Positions 55,679 through 63,170 of a DNA stretch of 64,000 nt are shown in pieces. How positions within the stretch are numbered: the stretch's first letter is position 1; every line of letters starts with the position of its first letter. The notes below the pieces were generated by a model. It was not told where the DNA came from. It saw nothing but the letters and a program-made list of their open reading frames with translations, and made no database searches. This DNA comes from JANMJD01 sp963847945 (GTDB lineage: Bacteria > Actinomycetota > Acidimicrobiia > Acidimicrobiales > Ilumatobacteraceae): positions 124,001 through 188,000 of the forward strand of contig CAWKBX010000019.1 of NCBI GenBank assembly GCA_963847945.1. Reading direction: 5' to 3'. The translations under genes were made by a program, and so were the position numbers.

Positions 55679-56482
55679 GTGATTCACGGACCAGACCTGA
55701 CGATCAGTCGGGCCAAAATTCTGCGGGCGCAGCACCTGATTGCCGAGCTTGATCGAGAGCTGAGCGAGAGCGTGCACGTGACCAAGCCGTACTCGATCGC
55801 GTCGTCGTTCGACAGTGACAGTGGCTGGTTGATGCTTTCCCTGAATCCTGAACCAGTTGACCCATCACTCGCTGTGGTGGTCGGCGAAGTCATCCACGAC
55901 CTGCGAAGCGCATTGGACTATGTCGTTACGGCATTGGTTGAGGCAAGCGGCGGCACGCTGACAACGAGACATCAGTTTCCGATTTTCGGTGAGCGCTCAC
56001 AGTTCGGGCGCGAGGTCGGGACGTTCAACGACCCGCGTGGCCCACTGCTGGGTATAACGCTCGGCTTCGAGGAGATCGAGTCCAGTCAACCCTTTCAACT
56101 GCCGCCCGAGGTTGACACGGTACCGGCATTGCTTCTGCTTCAGCGTCTCTCCAACTCTGACAAGCATCGGTCCGTGGTGGCTGCTGCGGCGTTCCCCCAG
56201 AGCCACGACCTTCGGCTGCGTCACAATGGGTTGGTCGTCGACTCATGGCAACCTGAGGTCATCGTTTGGAATCCGGCAGCACCGACCGAGTTTCAAAGGG
56301 TCCGATTTGGGCGTCCTTACCCAACGATGGTCGAGCCGGAGGCCGATCTCAAGCTGGAGTTGGGGTTTTTCGATAGACCGTTTCCTCCGAGGTATCCCGA
56401 CGGTTTCCACTTTGGGACGAATGCTCTCCGAGGCATCGTTGTTCAGGTCGAAGCAATCGTCGAGTTGATCGAGGGCCCGTGA
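55679..56482 (+). CDS. conserved hypothetical cassette protein (LRSALD/NSDKHR type)
   Basis: 267 aa from GTG 55679. HLIAELDRELSESVHVTKPY, GEVIHDLRSALDYVVTALVE, HQFPIFGERSQFGREVG and LQRLSNSDKHRSVVAAAAF. The helix LRSALDYVV followed by NSDKHR is typical of a widespread family of uncharacterised proteins in genomic islands; the HEPN-like helical look is suggestive only. A very diverged cassette-site-like stretch (CATCCTGTCCATCG at 55607, TTGGGATACTTCGAG at 55662) immediately precedes it. Less GC-rich than the chromosome. Confidence 0.6.
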   Translation: MIHGPDLTISRAKILRAQHLIAELDRELSESVHVTKPYSIASSFDSDSGWLMLSLNPEPVDPSLAVVVGEVIHDLRSALDYVVTALVEASGGTLTTRHQFPIFGERSQFGREVGTFNDPRGPLLGITLGFEEIESSQPFQLPPEVDTVPALLLLQRLSNSDKHRSVVAAAAFPQSHDLRLRHNGLVVDSWQPEVIVWNPAAPTEFQRVRFGRPYPTMVEPEADLKLELGFFDRPFPPRYPDGFHFGTNALRGIVVQVEAIVELIEGP

Positions 56483-56596
56483 CGGATCCGAGTAACGACT
56501 GTGTGAGCACCCCGCGGATCGCGGGTCCCACTCATTCCTTGAAAACGGCCGGGGTTTGCGTTACGTCCGTGGCTGATCCTGAAGGTTCACTGACAC

Positions 56597-56656
56597 CCGG
56601 TATCCACCGGTCGGCGCTCGGCCGGGCCCGCCACATGATGTCCGGTATCGGTCCGG
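56597..56656 (+). repeat. cassette site K (attC-like)
   Basis: CCGGTATCCACC at 56597 and TCCGGTATCG at 56641, spacing 44 nt. Its interior GGTCGGCGCTCG is shared with site E. Confidence 0.75.
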
Positions 56657-56675
56657 CGACCGGAGCGCCGGTCGC

Positions 56676-57092
56676 TCAGCTGCCGAGGCCGAGTTGGGTC
56701 ATCAGGCTGGCCTGATCGAAGTATGAATGCCAGGAGGTCACCTTGCCGTTGGACCCGACGCGCACCGTGTCGCAGGCGTTGAGGATGACGGTGCGGCCGG
56801 TCGCCGGTAGATCGCCCATCGGCGTCGCGAAGGTGCCGGTGTGGGTCATCGTGTTCCGCAGTTCAATGGCGATAGCGTCGTCGGTCTCGGTGGTGCTCAC
56901 GGTTTCGTGATGGACATCGGGGAACCCGTCGCGGTACGCCTCGAGCATCGGGCGGAGTTCGTTAGGACCCCGGAAACGCATTCCGCCAGGCATGACGATC
57001 TCAGCGTCATCGGCGACCAGAGTCGGTAGGTCATCGAACCGACCTTCCTCGAACATCGCCCACCAACTGTTGGTTGTGTCCAGTGCACGTAC
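56676..57092 (-). CDS. SnoaL/NTF2-like protein
   Basis: About 139 aa ending at 56676. WWAMFEEGRFDDLPTLVADD, AEIVMPGGMRFRGPNELRPM, LEAYRDGFPDVHHETVSTTE, VILNACDTVRVGSNGKVTSW and HSYFDQASLMTQLGLGS describe the cone-shaped NTF2/SnoaL fold used by small cyclases, isomerases and binding proteins. No catalytic set can be assigned. The start is unresolved: coding-like sequence extends to about 57,092 and a base error near 57,085 may hide an ATG. The stop lies 20 bp from site K. Confidence 0.65.
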   Translation of the reverse strand, partial: VRALDTTNSWWAMFEEGRFDDLPTLVADDAEIVMPGGMRFRGPNELRPMLEAYRDGFPDVHHETVSTTETDDAIAIELRNTMTHTGTFATPMGDLPATGRTVILNACDTVRVGSNGKVTSWHSYFDQASLMTQLGLGS

Positions 57093-57227
57093 CCATCGCG
57101 GCCTCCAACGGATGACAACGCCAGGCCGCGTTCGCCCGAGCACTGCACATTCGCCGGCCACACCCGGCCGGATCACTGTCGGATCTCGCCACGATTCGCC
57201 GGGAGGTTGCGCCACGGCCCGCGTTTT

Positions 57228-57402
57228 TCAGATTCCGAAGCCGCCGGCAAGGTCGGTGTGTTTGACGAGTGCGGCGAGCCCCTGCTTCAACGCCGCGTAT
57301 GTTTCTGCGCCGACTACGGCGGCGCAGACGATCCCTATGCGCAGCCAATTTCGGCGGTGATCCCAACGGAGGTCGGTTCGCGGCTGTCCGCTATCAATGA
57401 TG
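57228..57402 (-). CDS. possible small membrane protein or gene tail
   Basis: The frame ending at 57228 reads LRWDHRRNWLRIGIVCAAVV, GAETYAALKQGLAALVKHTD, LAGGFGI: a basic segment, one hydrophobic helix and a short tail, about 55 aa. No good start is seen. TGTCCGCTATC at 57385, antisense to it, weakly resembles a right cassette element. Confidence 0.3.
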
Positions 57403-57443
57403 ACCTTTCCGCGAACTCCACACCTCGATAGCCTTCCGTCGCA

Positions 57444-58126
57444 ATGCGACGACCGAAACACCAGGCGGCCAGGCGATGCGTCGGCGCGCTTGCGGCGATT
57501 GTTGTTGTCGCCTGTCAGTCCGGATCCGACGCGCAGAAACCGTCGATGGCCAGTCTCGTGAAGCGGTCGAAACCGCTGCAGCGAACACGGTCGAGGTGAA
57601 CGAGGTTGCAGCGGACGAGCCTGCGCCAACGACATCGACTATGCCACCGGGGTCGATCGCGTCAGCGAGGGTGGTGAGCCCTGAGAGTCTTCCGCCGCTT
57701 GCGGACAAGGCGCTCGGCGAATGGACCCTCGATCTCGGGCTGAGCTACGACGTTCGCATCTCGGTGCAGCCCACGCAGATCTGTGCCGCCTTGGCCACCA
57801 GCGGCTCCTCCTACTACGGATGCAATCCGCTCGACACCGCACCGTTTTGGGTCTTCGAGCAAACGCTCTCCGATCCTGACGGTCAGGGCGACCCGACCGT
57901 GCTCCTGTTGATCACGGCACCGACGGTCGACGTCATTGCGCTGCAGCGTGAGGGTGGCTCCGAGCTATGTCGGGCTGACGTGCTCCCCGACCCAGAATTC
58001 GCCGTGCTCGCGCCCCAGGTCTGTCGATCGAACGCACTCGCTACCGCTCGATGGATCACGCTCGATGTCGACGGCGAGCACTTGGTCTTGCCAGCCACCG
58101 CGATCGGCCTCGGCAACGAGGACTGA
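57444..58126 (+). CDS. secreted lipoprotein of unknown function (one frameshift)
   Basis: ATG 57444: MRRPKHQAARRCVGALAAIV then lipobox VVVACQ with the lipidation Cys. After a shift near 57,535 it continues NTVEVNEVAADEPAPTTSTM (linker), GEWTLDLGLSYDVRISVQPT, ALATSGSSYYGCNPLDTAPF, PTVLLLITAPTVDVIALQRE and LATARWITLDVDGEHLVLP. Four cysteines in the mature part may form disulfides. The fold is beta-rich without a known domain. Lies before site M with the stop 127 bp upstream of it. Confidence 0.6.
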
Positions 58127-58253
58127 TCCACCTCGGATAGCTCCGACATCTCCCAGAGGTGAACCACAACGCGAGGATCCACCCGCCGCATGATCGCCCG
58201 ACGCGTTCCGGGCCGGTCTGGGAGGGTCAACGACTCCTGTGCCGCTTCGTAAG

Positions 58254-58316
58254 CGCATAACCACCGCTTGGCGTGCAGCGGCTCGGCCGTCTTGTCTTGG
58301 ACGCCCGGTATCGCAC
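58254..58316 (+). repeat. cassette site M (attC-like, longer spacing)
   Basis: CGCATAACCACC at 58254 and CCCGGTATCG at 58304, spacing 50 nt, the only near-complete site outside 43-45 nt besides F. Confidence 0.6.
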
Positions 58317-58370
58317 GGCCGATCTACTCGCAGGGAGCAACGGTCCTGCTCCGTCGTCCAAGATGGTGTG

Positions 58371-59042
58371 ATGCGACAACGACGAGCCAGGTCACTCAGG
58401 GTCACACTGCTCTGGACGATGACAACGGTCGCCTTCGGAACGGTCTTATTCGGTGCATCCGAGCGGGCGGTGGCGTGCAGTTGTGCCGCGTTCACCGACG
58501 AGGAGGCGTTCGAGAATGCCGACGCCGCATTCACCGGCACGCTGGTCGAGATCATGACCCCAGCCGGGGACACCTACAGTTCCGCGGATCCCGAGCGGTT
58601 CGTGTTCGACGTCGACGAGGTGTTCAAGGGACGCGTGTTTGCTCGCCAATCGGTCGTCACGGCCCGTGAAGGTGCAAGTTGCGGACTCGAGATTCGCGGT
58701 CCGGGCCCGTTCGTGGTGTTCGCTCGCACCGAGGCCGACGGCATAACCGGCGGCGCGGTCGATGGCGAGCTCTACTCGAACCTGTGCACTGGGACTCGCG
58801 TTCTCGCAAGTGGTGCACTCCCGGCCACCTTTGGTGCCGCCTCAACGCCTGTCCAAGGTGCATCGGCAATCGGTGGCAGCGGAACCCAACGCCCGGTTGT
58901 GCAGATCACCGCGATCGCAGGAGCGCTCGCTCTCCTCGGAGCGGGTGGTGCGTTCGCGCTTCATCGGCGCAGGCAGAGCCCCACGCCGCAGCCAGGGCAG
59001 GATCCGGACGACGGCTCGTTCGTTGCGAGCCCGCCGCCGTAA
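58371..59042 (+). CDS. secreted TIMP/NTR-like protein with C-terminal membrane anchor
   Basis: 223 aa from ATG 58371. Signal peptide LRVTLLWTMTTVAFGTVLFG with cleavage before VACSCA. The mature start C-S-C-A followed by ADAAFTGTLVEIMTPAGDTY, RFVFDVDEVFKGRVFARQSV, GLEIRGPGPFVVFARTE and SNLCTGTRVL is the netrin-like (NTR/TIMP) beta barrel common in actinobacterial exported proteins. A single C-terminal helix (ITAIAGALALLGAGGAFALH) and a basic tail follow. Function unknown. Lies directly after site M. Confidence 0.7.
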   Translation: MRQRRARSLRVTLLWTMTTVAFGTVLFGASERAVACSCAAFTDEEAFENADAAFTGTLVEIMTPAGDTYSSADPERFVFDVDEVFKGRVFARQSVVTAREGASCGLEIRGPGPFVVFARTEADGITGGAVDGELYSNLCTGTRVLASGALPATFGAASTPVQGASAIGGSGTQRPVVQITAIAGALALLGAGGAFALHRRRQSPTPQPGQDPDDGSFVASPPP

Positions 59043-59115
59043 GGCCGCTCGAAACGACACCGTACTCACGAGGCAACCGTCCCACGGCGTAGGACAAGCC
59101 GCAGTGATGCCGTGC

Positions 59116-59174
59116 GCGAGATCCACCGATCCACGCTCGACGGACTTCGTCGTGAGGCGCCCGGTATCGAGCGG
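59116..59174 (+). repeat. cassette site N (attC-like)
   Basis: GCGAGATCCACC at 59116 and CCCGGTATCG at 59160, spacing 44 nt, inner hairpin CGACG-GACTT-CGTCG. Sister of site E. Confidence 0.75.
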
Positions 59175-59257
59175 CCAGCATGCTCGAGTTCTCCTGACGT
59201 CAGGCGCGTTATGTGTCGGCGAGGCGGTGCGCTCATACCCGGCCTTTGGGGACGGTT

Positions 59258-60007
59258 CTACCGTTCGGCAGGAGGGCGCTCGGCGCGCACGATGTCGGCG
59301 GCGAGCGCGACGTCGTTGGTGGACAGCCTGTCCGCTCCCGACGCAATGGCACGGTGCAGGTCTGTGGCATCGACTGCGTCGTTGGCGTGGACGATCTTGC
59401 CGAGCCGGTGAAGTCGCTCGACGATGCCCGGCGTGATGCAGGGTGCGTGGACGTGGACGACGTCGGCGCCGGACGTCTCGGCCACTCCGACGACGTGGTG
59501 CTCGAACGCTTCGACGCTCATCCACGCCGGTTGCAACGTCGAGAACATCCCGATCGTCGCGGACGGCTCCCTCCGCTTCAGGAGCAACAGAAGCGCAACG
59601 TTGGATCCGGTGAACTCAACACGCTCGAGCACACCCGCCCCTCGGACCGCTTCGAGCACGCCGTCGACGAACGACTCGCCGTATCCCTTGAGCTCCAGCT
59701 CGAACTGGGTGTCATCGAGCGCCAGCACCTCCGACAGCGACGGCACCTGCTCACCGGCATACGCGGCGCTGAACCAGGAGCCCGCATCGAGCGCACTCAC
59801 CTCCTCGAATCCAGCAGCGAACACAGGACCCTGCCCGGTCGTCGTCCGTTCGAGCGACAGATCGTGGATGACCACCAGACCGCCGTCAGCGGTGGCCTGA
59901 ACGTCGAACTCGATGCCATCTGCTCCGAGATCGATCGCACGTCGAAACGCCGACATCGTGTTCTCCGGACAGACCGACGAAGCACCTCGATGGGCCACGA
60001 CCTTCAC
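59258..60007 (-). CDS. glycerophosphodiester phosphodiesterase
   Basis: 249 aa from GTG 60007. TIM-barrel GDPD signatures: VVAHRGASSVCPENTMSAFR (His-Arg and Glu), GADGIEFDVQATADGGLVVI with metal Glu/Asp, HDLSLERTTTGQG (second His), FELELKGYGE and LSTNDVALAADIVRAERP. It hydrolyses glycerophosphodiesters to glycerol-3-phosphate and an alcohol. No signal peptide, so a cytoplasmic UgpQ-type enzyme. Clean frame. Cargo of the N-to-L interval, antisense to the sites. Confidence 0.85.
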   Translation of the reverse strand: MKVVAHRGASSVCPENTMSAFRRAIDLGADGIEFDVQATADGGLVVIHDLSLERTTTGQGPVFAAGFEEVSALDAGSWFSAAYAGEQVPSLSEVLALDDTQFELELKGYGESFVDGVLEAVRGAGVLERVEFTGSNVALLLLLKRREPSATIGMFSTLQPAWMSVEAFEHHVVGVAETSGADVVHVHAPCITPGIVERLHRLGKIVHANDAVDATDLHRAIASGADRLSTNDVALAADIVRAERPPAER

Positions 60008-60159
60008 GCCCGCAATCGAACCACAGAAATTGGTCTCGGCCGCTGCACTCCGGATGTCAACCCTTTCGCGTGCCACCAGCTGACGGAAGGAGCGGCGCCA
60101 CCGAGATCTACCTGGGAACTTCGCTGGGCCGCCCATCCTGGACTGGCCCGATCCGGCGG

Positions 60160-61027
60160 TCAGGGGACACTTCGTGGTCCGCCTACCCGCCCCAACGACG
60201 CGTGGGCCCGGGCCTGCTCGAGTATTGGCTCCAGCTGTTGCCAGTGAGTCTCGCGAGGTCGTAAACCAGTGCCGTGAAGGGTGGTAGGCACACACGAAGG
60301 CGACCGGCCCCCACGGGGCTATGGCGGTGGCGAGTGCTGCGTGACCGAGCGCCGACCGCACCCCGAGAATCTGGGCCACTGTCCCGGCCACTGACACGTC
60401 CCGGCCACACGCGCCCGCGGTCCATCCCTCAGCCACCACCACGTTCGGCTCGAGGATCTCGAACGAGTGAGCAAGGTGGGCGCGGCACTGGGAGAACATG
60501 GTTGTCGAGCCCTGGCCGCTCGAGTCAGTGCCGACTCGGGAGCACAGGGTTGCGTTCAGCAGAGCGCTATGCAGTCGAACACGTGCGCAGGGTCGGATCC
60601 CGCTAGCTCCACGACAGGATCGGCACGAGGATCCAACCCGAGGAGCACCTTGAGTGCCAACTCCGTACCAACCATGTGGTTTGTCCGCGGATGGGGCCGG
60701 GCTCCGTACTTCGCCGTGTCGACCTGTCGTGACCGCTCTGCGACGCTCACATGCTGATAGCCCGCGGTTTCCTCCGTGATCGAGCGATCCGCCAACCTGC
60801 TTGGACACGATCGCGATACGGAGTGGTCGGCCCAAATCCAGCAAGTCGTAAGTGCGTCCAACGTGAGACAACTGTCCTTCGACGAGCAGCTCTCGATCCC
60901 GCATCGAACGCCTGCACGAGTCGGCCGAGGTGCACAGGAGCTGCTGACCGTCGTCAACGTTGCCCGCCAGGTAGCGCTCCAGCCGCTTCCGTCGGGTCGC
61001 GGTCAGCTCCTCGTCGACCACAAACAC
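60160..61027 (-). CDS. conserved hypothetical protein, frameshifted (uracil-DNA-glycosylase-like resemblance only)
   Basis: ATG 61027: MFVVDEELTATRRKRLERYL, LVEGQLSHVGRTYDLLDLGR, PLRIAIVSKQVGG; then after shifts near 60,760 and 60,560 HMVGTELALKVLLGLDPRAD, FDCIALLNATLCSRVGTDSS, GQGSTTMFSQCRAHLAHSFE, ILEPNVVVAEGWTAGACGRD, and a helical end LEPILEQARAHASLGRVGG at 60,160. About 285 aa. The strand/loop cadence and conserved Cys and His recall UDG-superfamily folds, but no diagnostic motif is present. Confidence 0.5.
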
Positions 61028-61155
61028 GCGTCCGAACCTACCCCGCCACGCGTCCCACTGCCGCGGATGCTATCGGTGGCCTAGCGAAGTCCGCCGTTGC
61101 AACCCCGCTGCTCGGCGCGTGGCATAAGTGCCGGTCGGGGACGCGTCGATAACGT

Positions 61156-61216
61156 CCGGTATCCACCGCGATCGCTCGGCCCTTGAAGCTGGCCACGCCG
61201 CTCGATATAGGCGGCC
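61156..61216 (+). repeat. cassette site L (attC-like)
   Basis: CCGGTATCCACC at 61156 and CTCGATATAGGCGGCC from 61201, spacing 45 nt. Confidence 0.75.
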
Positions 61217-61240
61217 CCGCCTCCTCTAATGTCCGATTAG

Positions 61241-61549
61241 ATGAATCTCGAACCTTGGTACACGCGCCCCGTGGCCGCGGGCCTATGTTGGGCACCGCTT
61301 TCGCCTCGCCCGATCGGCTATCTCGTCGCTGGCGGACTCGGGGTAGTGCTTGCCCTGATCTCGAGCGGTGGAGTTGTCCGAGCGCTCTGGTCGATATTCG
61401 GTCTTGTGATGACCGGCTTCGGCGGAACGCTGCTCGCGACCGTGCGCTCGCGAAGCCTAGACATCGAGGACCGAGCAGCTCACTCCAGCGTCGACCTGAA
61501 TCGGCAGATCGTCCGGTTCAGCGTTGCTCGCTGGAACCCCGGGTCATGA
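61241..61549 (+). CDS. small membrane protein
   Basis: 102 aa from ATG 61241, 25 bp after site L. Two hydrophobic segments, IGYLVAGGLGVVLALISSGG and VVRALWSIFGLVMTGFGGTL, with a short connecting loop, and a polar tail (SLDIEDRAAHSSVDLNRQIV). No known family. The L-to-U cassette carries only this gene. The 262 bp that follow (61,550-61,811) show no further gene. Confidence 0.5.
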   Translation: MNLEPWYTRPVAAGLCWAPLSPRPIGYLVAGGLGVVLALISSGGVVRALWSIFGLVMTGFGGTLLATVRSRSLDIEDRAAHSSVDLNRQIVRFSVARWNPGS

Positions 61550-61812
61550 TCGGACGGGCACGCCGTACTCGAGTCCCAGCGTCGATTCCGGGACGAGCTC
61601 TGACGCTTGGGAGTCGATCGGGTGAAGGCAGCCCGTCGGATGGCGTCATCTGGCTCGCCAGCGCCCACGCCCGACAGTATCGAGGTCACCACGAGCATGT
61701 TCGCGGACCCGCACTGAGACTGGCAGCCGGCGAGCCGGGCATCGCGACGACAGAGTCACGATCGTCTCGAACAATCGATCGCCTCCTGTCGTTGGAGCGG
61801 CCGGCGAAGCAT

Positions 61813-61824
61813 CCGGTATCCACC
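61813..61824 (+). repeat. cassette site U, left element, separated from its right part by IS110 copy 2
   Basis: CCGGTATCCACC ends where the IS begins; the right part starts at 63183. Confidence 0.75.
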
Positions 61825-62054
61825 ATCTTGTGATGATGGGGGTGTCCTCGGGGTTGGCCAACCTTGAGGGCATGGTTCGTGGGGCTCGCTCGGTATCCAC
61901 CTGCCCGACCGGTTCGGTCGTGGCTCTCAACGGCTTGCGGCCCTGCGGATCGAAGTCGATGTGTGGCGTGGCTCGAGAGAGGTCTGCACTGCTGAAAGAT
62001 GGTTTGCCCGCCCCTCATCGCACCCATCAACGCGAACGAAGGGAAGCGAACATC
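61825..62054 (+). ncRNA. candidate IS110 bridge RNA region, copy 2
   Basis: Nearly identical to the copy 1 left end. GGTATCCACC is at 61892-61901. Differences from copy 1 are a few substitutions near 61,927 and 61,942 and two small insertions before the start codon (around 62,035-62,046). Confidence 0.5.
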
Positions 62055-63170
62055 ATGACCATCATCATCGGCGTGGACCCGCACAAGGCGTCCAACACCA
62101 TCGCCGTGCTCGACGGCGACGAGGTCCTCGTCGACCACCGCTACCGCAACACCACGACCGGCTTCACGGAGATGCTCGATGCCGTCGCCGCCTGGCCGCA
62201 GCGACGATGGGCGGTCGAAGGCGCCCACGGGATGGGCCACCTGGTCGCCCAACAACTCATCGCTCACGGCGAAACGGTGCTCGACGTGCCGGCCAAGTTG
62301 GCCACCCGGGTGCGGGTCTACTCGACCGGGCACGGCCGCAAGACCGACCGCGACGATGCCATCTCGATCGCCCGCGCCGCGGTCCACTCGCGTTCGTTAC
62401 GCCACGGTCGTGGTGGGCGGCGAACTCGACGCGTTGAAACTGCTGGTCGAGTACCGCCGCCAGTTCGTGGTCGCCCGCACCCGGGCAGCATGCCGATTGC
62501 ATCGGCTGTTGCGAGAACTGATCGCTGGCGGCGCGCCGCTCGATCTGAGCGCCGATCATGCCGCGAAGCTGCTCGCCAAGGTGCGTCCCGTCGACCCGGC
62601 TGGCCGGATGCGCCGACAGATCGCCAAGCACCACATCGCCGATATCCGCGCCCTCGATCGTCGTCTCGACGACCTCGCTGAACAGCTCGAGCAGGCCGTC
62701 ACGGCCACCGGGACGAGCGTGACCGCCTGTACGGGGTCGGGCGGATCAGCGCCGCGACGATCCTCGCCGAGACCGGTGACATCACCCGGTTCCCGACCCG
62801 CAACCACTACGCCAGCTACGCCGGTACCGCCCCCTCGACGCGTCCAGCGGCGAACATCGCACCGCCACCGGGTCAACCCGGCCGGGAACCGCCAACTGAA
62901 CTGGGCGATCCACATCGCCGCGATCGTGCAGATCCGCCACGACTGCCCCGGGCGCGACTACTACCGACGGAAGATCGCCGCCGGCAAAGACCGCGAGCCG
63001 CGCTGCGCTGCTTGAAACGACGAATCACCGACGCCGTCTACCGCCAGCTCCGAGCCGACGCCGGACTCACCAACGAACCCGACCACACCTGGCCCCGAAC
63101 CGCCCCAGCAATCCGCCGCAGCTACCACTCACCACACACCCCAAGACACGTCCCCGCACGAAAAACTTGA
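62055..63170 (+). pseudogene. IS110-family transposase, copy 2, multiple indels
   Basis: Same protein as copy 1, from ATG 62055 to TGA 63170. The frame changes near 62,403 (GCCACGG where copy 1 has GCAGG), near 62,728 (loss in the LYGVGRIS motif), near 62,833 and 62,858 around the catalytic PLDASSG region and near 62,993. As written it is nonfunctional. Copy 1 could in principle act on it in trans if intact. Confidence 0.7.

Noticed and set aside
56112..56468. Overlapping + strand frame inside the 267-aa cassette protein
   Set aside because: Shadow of the better-supported frame; no protein-like features.
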